This document shows, piece by piece, positions 50,016-55,774 of a stretch of 55,774 nucleotides of DNA; position 1 is the stretch's first letter; the number at the start of each line of letters is the position of its first letter. The position numbers and the translations under genes are program-made. Location: NCBI GenBank assembly GCA_964615795.1, contig CAZTQR010000013.1, positions 1-55,774 on the forward strand, in the 5' to 3' direction. The notes beneath the pieces were generated by a model. That model did not search any database. It worked only from the letters and a program-made list of their open reading frames with translations, and was not told the origin of the DNA. This DNA comes from JADJAH01 sp964615795. Lineage in GTDB: Bacteria > Bacteroidota > Ignavibacteria > Tepidaquicellales > Tepidaquicellaceae.

Positions 50016-51668
50016 TCATTGAAGCATCGGCATTTTGATCCCAAACTTCTTCTGCTCGGAGATCGCTTCTTCATACCCGGCATCCGCATGCCTTACAATT
50101 CCCATTCCCGGGTCGTATGTGAGACACCGCTGTAGCCTTTCCTGCGCTTCGTCAGAACCGTCAGCGACTATCACCATTCCCGAATGGATCGAGTTTCCTA
50201 TGCCGACACCTCCGCCGTGATGCAGTGACACCCAGCTTGCTCCGCCCATGCAGTGCAGTCCGAAGTTGAGTACGGGCCAGTCTGCAATTGCATCCGAACC
50301 GTCCTTCATCCTTTCTGTTTCCCTGTTGGGGGATGCAACGCTCCCGCAGTCAAGGTGATCACGGCCGATAACGATCGGTGCCTTCAGCTCGCCGTTCTTT
50401 ACCATTCTGTTGAAGAGAAGTCCCGCCTTTGCCCTGTCGCCGTAGCCGAGCCAGCATATCCGCGAAGGCAGTCCCTGAAAATGAACTTTCTCCCGGGCGG
50501 CTTTGAGCCATTTGTGAAGAAGCTTGTTGCCGGGAAACTCCTTCATTATCGCTTCGTCTGTTTTGTAGATGTCTTCGGGATCTCCGGAAAGCGCTGCCCA
50601 TCTGAACGGGCCCTTTCCTTCACAAAAAAGCGGACGAATGTATTCGGGTACAAATCCCGGGATCTCAAATGCACTCTTGAAACAGTTGTTATATGCTTCG
50701 CCGCGGAGGTTGTTGCCGTAGTCAAACACAACCGAACCTTTCTGCATGAATTCCCACATCGTCCTGCAGTGAAGCACCACAGTCTTTCTTGCAAGCTCCT
50801 GATACTTTGCCGGATCTTTCTTCCGCAGTTCAACCGCCTGCTCAAAACTCATTCCCATAGGAACATATCCGTTGAGCATGTCGTGTGCCGATGTCTGATC
50901 TGTAACAACATCCGGAATGATCCCCCGCTTAAGAATTTCGGGAAGGACTTCTCCGGCATTTCCTATCAGCCCGACTGAAAGCGCTTTCTTCTCCGCCTTT
51001 GCCTTCAGCACAAGCTGAAGCGCTTCATCGAGGCTTTCTGTCATGACGTCGCAGTAGCCGGTCTCAATCCTCTTCTGTATCCTTGACCTGTCAACATCCA
51101 CGCCAAGAAAAGCCGCGCCGTTCAGAGTTGCCGCAAGCGGCTGTGCACCGCCCATTCCTCCGAGACCGCATGTAAGAACGAACCTGCCCTCAAGCGTTCC
51201 GCCGAAATGCTTGTCGGCACATGCCGCAAATGTTTCATACGTTCCCTGAAGTATTCCCTGCGTTCCTATGTATATCCAGCTTCCGGCTGTCATCTGTCCG
51301 TACATCGTAAGCCCGAGGCCTTCAAGCCTTCTGAACTCATCCCAGTTTGCCCATGCGGGAACGATCTGTGAATTTGAGATCATCACTCTCGGAGCATTCG
51401 TGTGGGTTTTGAAGATTGCAACGGGCTTGCCCGATTGCACAAGCAGAGTTTCATCGTCTTCAAGGTTCTTGAGGGATTCAACTATCTTGTCAAAACAATC
51501 CCAGTTTCGCGCGGCCTTTCCGCTTCCGCCGTAAACCACCAGGTCCTCAGGACGCTCTGCCACGTCAGGATCGAGATTGTTCATAAGCATTCTCATAGCC
51601 GCTTCGGTTATCCAGCTTTTGCATGAGAGCGCAGTTCCGGTAGGTGCCTTTACAATTCTCTTTGTCAT
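50016..51668 (-). CDS. hutU: Urocanate hydratase (urocanase)
   Basis: This enzyme hydrates urocanate to imidazolonepropionate in histidine breakdown, with NAD+ as an electrophilic prosthetic group. The 550-residue length is normal. The ATG at 51668 (MTKRIVKAPTG) is chosen over an upstream in-frame start, because TGTALSCKSWITEAAMRMLMNNLDPDVAE is the usual beginning. Visible motifs are the NAD-binding CGLGGMGGAQPLAATL, YGDRAKAGLLFNRMV, and the active-site FGLHCMGGASWVSLHHGGGVG with its cysteine. No hutH, hutI or hutG lies in the window, so the rest of the pathway must be elsewhere. A TATTTTTG (51704-51711, minus strand) could be its -7 element. Confidence 0.97.
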   Translation of the reverse strand: MTKRIVKAPTGTALSCKSWITEAAMRMLMNNLDPDVAERPEDLVVYGGSGKAARNWDCFDKIVESLKNLEDDETLLVQSGKPVAIFKTHTNAPRVMISNSQIVPAWANWDEFRRLEGLGLTMYGQMTAGSWIYIGTQGILQGTYETFAACADKHFGGTLEGRFVLTCGLGGMGGAQPLAATLNGAAFLGVDVDRSRIQKRIETGYCDVMTESLDEALQLVLKAKAEKKALSVGLIGNAGEVLPEILKRGIIPDVVTDQTSAHDMLNGYVPMGMSFEQAVELRKKDPAKYQELARKTVVLHCRTMWEFMQKGSVVFDYGNNLRGEAYNNCFKSAFEIPGFVPEYIRPLFCEGKGPFRWAALSGDPEDIYKTDEAIMKEFPGNKLLHKWLKAAREKVHFQGLPSRICWLGYGDRAKAGLLFNRMVKNGELKAPIVIGRDHLDCGSVASPNRETERMKDGSDAIADWPVLNFGLHCMGGASWVSLHHGGGVGIGNSIHSGMVIVADGSDEAQERLQRCLTYDPGMGIVRHADAGYEEAISEQKKFGIKMPMLQ

Positions 51669-52009
51669 ATTCAGTGTTAATGTACTCTTATGTTTGTAGT
51701 TCGCAAAAATAGTTATTGCAATTCGGAAAGTAATTGGCAAAAGAAAGGGACATGCGGGAAGTGGCTCGCGGGGACAAAACTCTCTCTGCTTCGTATGCTC
51801 CCAATCGGGAGATTCGGAGCAAGGAAGAAAGTGGGGACAATGTTATCAACAGGCAGAATTACTCACGGCAGGATTGCCAACGCGGGATACCTATGCCCGA
51901 ATGGCCCGGACTTTGTGTTTTGTGATCGGTCTTTGAACGGCAAAAAACCGGCCCGCGGTATCGCCGCAGGCCGGAAATAATATGAAACCTATGAGATCCC
52001 GATTGAACC
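51669..52009. other. Intergenic region between hutU and a dockerin-ended protein gene
   Basis: This 341-bp stretch has no supported gene. It holds the terminator of the gene at 52010 and, near 51704, a minus-strand TAnnTTTG match upstream of hutU. Short frames in this region show no recognisable protein pattern. Confidence 0.5.
51942..51980 (-). terminator. Rho-independent terminator
   Basis: A GC-rich stem (CCGGCC/GGCCGG with an inner GCGG/CCGC) is followed on the minus strand by six T. It lies about 30 bp past the stop of the gene at 52010. Confidence 0.85.
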
Positions 52010-53755
52010 TTAGTTCGGAATAATGCTCCCGACAAAATTGAAAGCATTGTTGTCAGCATATGCCAGGTCGGTCACATCCACTATGTCATCGCAGTTAAGG
52101 TCAGTTACAATGTATCCCCCCGCAAATGCAAATGCGTCGTTGTCTATGGCGTTGAAATCAGTGCCGTCAACAAGGCCGTCCTGATTTGTGTCACCTGCAT
52201 AAAAAGAGTAATCCGATCCGACTAAGATCATGTTGTTTCCGAATGCCTGCGAAGCGGCCGTAGTGAAATCGTACGAAAGCTGACCGTTGACAAACGTTTC
52301 ACCTCCGGACTTGCTCCATGTTTCGATTGAGTTCCTGTGCAGGACCGCAATGTAGTAACTTGTGCCGCTTACTGCGTTCGTGAAATTGACCGTTGCCGTT
52401 CCGGAATTTGAAAGCACTGCTTTCTTTGAATCAACAATTCCGTACGGAGATGTTACGCTTCTTAACTGTACGGTGATCGTATCGGCAACCGGCGAACAGG
52501 CTTCAAGTCTTGCAGTCAGGTTCAGTGTTGAGATCATCCTGTCAAAATAAATGCTCCTTGCAGGGGCCCCGTCGGCGAGCAGGTCTGCAACCCAGATCGC
52601 ACCGGCATCTCCGGCGGCATTGTAATAAGGTATTAATGTCGGATAGTATCTGACTATGGAAAATGAAGGCGGATTTTCAGAGAATTTGGCCGAAGGAAGA
52701 AATGAAAGCGGAGAGGACTTCAATGCCGTTGTGAAGTTCATTGCCGGGCCGCTTCCTGATTCGGCCGCAGGCCTCGACTGATAGATCACGTCAACTCCTC
52801 CCTGGTTTCGCCTGTGGTGTTTGGCATCAAGCCAGAGCTCGTTCATTCCCGATACATCCCCGATCACAGTTGAATCGTAATAAGTGTTTCCGCCGTTTGA
52901 ACTCACTTTGCATCTGATATCCGTGTTTCCGGATTCCTCATGTGAATATACTATCCAGGCTGCAGTCCCGTGCCTTACGGCTTCGAACTGTTCCTTTCTT
53001 GCATTTGACCTTGCCACATCAATGAAAGATCCTACTGTTGCAAGCGTGCCGGGAGCGGACTCTCTGTACCTCGCGCCTCTTATTATTGATGTTGCAGTGT
53101 CATTCAGAACCGGGCCGTAGTAATGGAGTATGAGTGTATCTCCCGTGCCCGAGAAAGAAATTCTCGGATGTGCTCCGGTACCTGTAACCAGTGCTCTTTG
53201 TCCCCATGTTACGCCGCCGTCTGATGATCCGTATCTCGGGATATTGTTTGTTCCGAGCGAGTCCATGAAGATGTACATGCTTCCCGTGGAAGAAGATGCA
53301 ACGTCGAAATCCCTGAATCCCGTACCCCTTACCTGCGTGACCCTGTTGTTGAGCACATTCCAGCAGTATATGACAGGGCCCGATATGAAGAAGCAGTAAA
53401 CCGAATCTTGTGAGCCTATGACCATTTTTGTTTTTGGTATCACAGCAGTCGGTGTAAGCGCGGAAATGTTCGACCAGGTAGCGCCGTTGTCGCTTGATGC
53501 AAGTATGACAATGGCCGCTCCGGACTGTATGTTCGTATCCGGCACCGACACATAGATGGTTGAATTGGAATTTCTGTAAACGCCTGAAGGCCTTCCCTGC
53601 GGTTCCGAGCCGGAAACAAGCAGGTCATTGTTCCATTCCGTGTTTCCGCTGTTCTGAACCGGCGGCTCGTTGATCATTGCGCGGAAATCCTGCGCATTTG
53701 CAGGATTGGCAATTGCCATTGCGGCAAATGCAATGATAAGTGTAAGTCTTTTCAT
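52010..53755 (-). CDS. Secreted BNR/sialidase-like protein with dockerin-like C-terminus
   Basis: This is a 581-residue exported protein with a signal peptide ending NPANA before QDFRAM. The propeller region has Asp-box motifs SSDNGATWSN, SSDGGVTWGQ and SSNGGNTYYD. From about residue 420 it carries the beta-sandwich shared with the array at 4726-15082 (VADTITVQLRSVTSPYGIVDSKKAVL, YYIAVLHRNSIETWSK), then GDTNQDGLVDGTD and DLNCDDIVDVTD, ending FVGSIIPN. The second EF-hand loop has Cys and Val in place of two usual Gly, so that site may be weak. It lies more than 36 kb from the other copies. The ligand is unknown. Confidence 0.84.
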   Translation of the reverse strand: MKRLTLIIAFAAMAIANPANAQDFRAMINEPPVQNSGNTEWNNDLLVSGSEPQGRPSGVYRNSNSTIYVSVPDTNIQSGAAIVILASSDNGATWSNISALTPTAVIPKTKMVIGSQDSVYCFFISGPVIYCWNVLNNRVTQVRGTGFRDFDVASSSTGSMYIFMDSLGTNNIPRYGSSDGGVTWGQRALVTGTGAHPRISFSGTGDTLILHYYGPVLNDTATSIIRGARYRESAPGTLATVGSFIDVARSNARKEQFEAVRHGTAAWIVYSHEESGNTDIRCKVSSNGGNTYYDSTVIGDVSGMNELWLDAKHHRRNQGGVDVIYQSRPAAESGSGPAMNFTTALKSSPLSFLPSAKFSENPPSFSIVRYYPTLIPYYNAAGDAGAIWVADLLADGAPARSIYFDRMISTLNLTARLEACSPVADTITVQLRSVTSPYGIVDSKKAVLSNSGTATVNFTNAVSGTSYYIAVLHRNSIETWSKSGGETFVNGQLSYDFTTAASQAFGNNMILVGSDYSFYAGDTNQDGLVDGTDFNAIDNDAFAFAGGYIVTDLNCDDIVDVTDLAYADNNAFNFVGSIIPN

Positions 53756-53849
53756 GTTTGATTCTCCCTTGTGTTAATGAATAGTGTAATGTAGGGAATT
53801 GCAGGAAAAATTAAATGGAGATTATTTTTGACGATGTGTACTTTGTTCC

Positions 53850-54608
53850 GTGAATATCAGAAAGACATGCCAACTTCCGGCCGCATTGCTGTTGTTTTCT
53901 CTCGTAACATTTTTCAATGCCAGTGATACGCCGGCGGATGCATCTCCCTTCCGCAACAGCGCAAAGATCGAACTTGAGTATGCTGTGCCCTATACCGCAT
54001 CGCTCCTGGAATGCTGTGTGATATACAACTTCACCGATTCCGGAGCAGACACTTCATGCAACTGCAGTGGCGCGGTCTGCATTTCCGCATTTGACAGGGA
54101 GAAAATAAAGATCATACGCTCCGTTCCGGAAAAGTTTAAGCTGGTTCTGAAATACAGCGGCAGGACGATCATCACTCCGGAGCTTAAGTACAACGGCATG
54201 AATACTTATCACAAACTGCTGATCGAGAACGGCGAAGCTGTTGATGTGACTCCGGTTGTAAAGACAAAGTACTCCAGTTACAGCATCGCCCTGCTTGCCA
54301 CGCTGGTGATAGAACTGATCATTGCAGGTATTTTCTTCCTGTACAAAAAAATACCGGCCAGGTACCTCTTCATTGTCGCAATGATCAATCTCATAACTCA
54401 TCCTCTTCTGTGGATCACCGCGGCTAACTTCACCGGATTCGGCACTTCTCTTATTTGGCTTGAAGGAATTGTAACAGCGGCAGAGGGCTATGCAATATTC
54501 AGATTCCTGAACGGGCGAATTAGCCTCTTCAGTTCTTTTCTTCTGAGCATAATAATGAACGTAGTAAGTTTCTTTGCCGGCGGAATCATTTATATGCTGT
54601 TTTACTGA
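53850..54608 (+). CDS. Signal peptide plus soluble domain plus four-TM membrane protein
   Basis: I do not recognise this 252-residue protein. The start is GTG at 53850 (MNIRKTCQLPAALLLFSLVTFFNAS). Residues about 30-140 form an exported domain with paired cysteines (LLECCVIYNF; DTSCNCSGAVC). Four hydrophobic helices follow (YSIALLATLVIELIIAGIFF, YLFIVAMINLITHPLLWI, LIWLEGIVTAAEGYAIF, FLLSIIMNVVSFFAGGII). The last helix ends the protein. The helical part resembles small integral proteins annotated as hypothetical across Bacteroidota. The CC and CNC cysteines could form disulfides or bind metal. It is divergent from the dockerin protein gene at 52010. Confidence 0.6.
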   Translation: MNIRKTCQLPAALLLFSLVTFFNASDTPADASPFRNSAKIELEYAVPYTASLLECCVIYNFTDSGADTSCNCSGAVCISAFDREKIKIIRSVPEKFKLVLKYSGRTIITPELKYNGMNTYHKLLIENGEAVDVTPVVKTKYSSYSIALLATLVIELIIAGIFFLYKKIPARYLFIVAMINLITHPLLWITAANFTGFGTSLIWLEGIVTAAEGYAIFRFLNGRISLFSSFLLSIIMNVVSFFAGGIIYMLFY

Positions 54609-54687
54609 AGATAAGCCGGGCCGTCTGCGTTTACACTTCGCATACGGTGTCAAGATTTGATGCTTGTACTAAGCGGGCACCCCCGTT

Positions 54688-55774
54688 CTACAATTCGATG
54701 CTCCATAAAATGTTTCCTGTTTCTGCGTCAATGCAGGTTGCGGTTAGCATGAATATGAACACGAGTCTGTTCCTGTAATAGAGCGCTCTCATTGTGTTCA
54801 GATCCGGATCTCCTTTTGAAAAAACAAATTCAAAAGATGATTCGTCAAATCCTTTGTCAGGTTCTCTGTAAACGTTGCCGAGTTTTGTCTGCCATGCAAG
54901 TGAAACCGTGGAATCTTCCCCGAGTCTGACCTTTGAGATGATCACCCTGGCAGTATCCGAAACATCCGTCCGGCTCAGAACAAACACTCCCCGGTCATCT
55001 GCTATTATCTCGAAGATCCGGTCGTCGGAGTAACGCATGATTTCCTTTTCGGCTTGTTCCTTTCTTCTCGTCAGATTCTCAATGCTTCTCTGCATATTCC
55101 TGAAGCTGTAATTCTGAGACTTGTCGTTTTGTTTGCCGGTTTCTTCCAGCAACTTTTTCACAGAATCGATCTGACTGATGTAGGAATCTATCTCTTTCTT
55201 CAGCGGTGCGAAGAATCCGGAATTGACGCGGGAGGAGTAAACTATATTCGAACTCTTTACAAAGTTTCCGTCAAGAAACGAAGGCTCCTTCTGATCCCTG
55301 CTGAAGTAATTTATGCTGTTCCTCGGACTCCCCTGAAGGTATATGCTTGTGTTTGCGTCAATGTTCATGGATGTTGATATGCAGGTGTTGTCATACTTAA
55401 AGTCCTTGACTGATTCCTGAGTCTTCTCGGCCTTCAGGGAAACCGGATCAATGTAATAGACATAACCTGCATTGTCAGAAACCATAGGCATCATCTTCAT
55501 CACATCAAATCCGTAGTACTTCTTAACGGCGTTCCATTCCGGCGTGCTCAGGTTGTTTGCGAGAAAAGGATTTGTCTCTGTTACGGATTCCTGTGATGCA
55601 ATAACTCCCAGTGTCTTTGGATCTCTGGAGTGCAGGCCGAGATCTTCGTTAACACTCTTGTACCAGAGCCTGCCGTCTGTCTCGCCGAGAAATGCGCATT
55701 CATTCTCCTCTCTTTCTCCCAGTACAATTCTGGCTGTCAGCGCTCCGGTGTTCAGATCATAACTCGATATCCTG
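54688..55774 (-). CDS. PQQ/beta-propeller-like protein with internal coiled coil, N-terminal part beyond window
   Basis: The frame is open from the right edge to a stop at 54688, so the visible 361 residues are the C-terminal part. The frame begins RISSYDLNTGALTARIVLGE at the edge, and a GTG inside (55503) is not the true start. Blade-like segments include GRLWYKSVNEDLGLHSRDPK, YVYYIDPVSLKAEKTQ, and the end CIDAETGNILWSIEL. Residues about 190-240 (in visible numbering) form a charged coiled coil (IDSYISQIDSVKKLLEE ... RKEQAEKEIMRY) inserted between blades. The pattern recalls proteins called PA2928 family in annotation pipelines, but that is a weak recollection. No enzymatic motif was seen. 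Confidence 0.6.
   Translation of the reverse strand, partial: RISSYDLNTGALTARIVLGEREENECAFLGETDGRLWYKSVNEDLGLHSRDPKTLGVIASQESVTETNPFLANNLSTPEWNAVKKYYGFDVMKMMPMVSDNAGYVYYIDPVSLKAEKTQESVKDFKYDNTCISTSMNIDANTSIYLQGSPRNSINYFSRDQKEPSFLDGNFVKSSNIVYSSRVNSGFFAPLKKEIDSYISQIDSVKKLLEETGKQNDKSQNYSFRNMQRSIENLTRRKEQAEKEIMRYSDDRIFEIIADDRGVFVLSRTDVSDTARVIISKVRLGEDSTVSLAWQTKLGNVYREPDKGFDESSFEFVFSKGDPDLNTMRALYYRNRLVFIFMLTATCIDAETGNILWSIEL

Overview
The window reads as a chromosomal piece of a Gram-negative member of the Bacteroidota/Ignavibacteriota side of the tree, most like an Ignavibacteria-type bacterium. This is inferred from protein features, not from a marker-gene tree. Two large secreted proteins end in the type IX secretion (T9SS) type A sorting domain, with the YPNPFNP motif. 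Many signal peptides are followed directly by Gln. There are outer-membrane barrels, a TonB-dependent receptor and an LpxH-type lipid A enzyme. Several upstream regions carry TTTG / TAnnTTTG-like promoter elements instead of sigma70 boxes. No rRNA, tRNA, CRISPR array, integrase or transposase was seen. A run of 100 N at 19601-19700 is an assembly gap inside one gene.

Left part (1-20.3 kb): the 5' end of a B12-dependent ribonucleotide reductase, a PhzF-family isomerase and a small lipoprotein are followed by a surface-protein region. One sialidase-like protein and three tandem paralogues of about 840 residues, each with 13 Asp-box repeats, all end in the same beta-sandwich plus dockerin-like EF-hand pair. 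Two full-length paralogues of an unrecognised helical-repeat protein sit on either side of this array. A T9SS-exported, gap-interrupted BNR protein follows.

Middle part (20.6-38.3 kb): envelope genes (DUF4136 lipoprotein, small barrel, DUF937-TM-OmpA protein, TonB-like bitopic protein) and a T9SS subtilase. A run of minus-strand genes comes next: DsbD-alpha-like protein, LpxH, PBP1A, Ndk, with FolE2 upstream. A tight minus-strand operon follows: ispD, esterase, Ntn asparaginase-like hydrolase, an amidohydrolase-fold protein that has lost its metal ligands, and a Nudix hydrolase.

Right part (38.7-55.8 kb): a small two-TM protein, a small barrel, RsmA, a penicillin acylase family protein, and a TonB-dependent receptor behind a TPP riboswitch with its own terminator, so probably a thiamine uptake receptor. 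These are followed by a PAP2-like membrane protein with a long helical tail, a DUF3943 protein with a companion barrel, a lone urocanate hydratase, a fifth dockerin-ended BNR protein, a small membrane protein, and a partial beta-propeller-like protein running off the right edge.

The most unusual material is the shared C-terminal module on five exported proteins with no cohesin in view, the degenerate amidohydrolase kept in the ispD operon, and several unfamiliar fusions linking the cytosol and periplasm.
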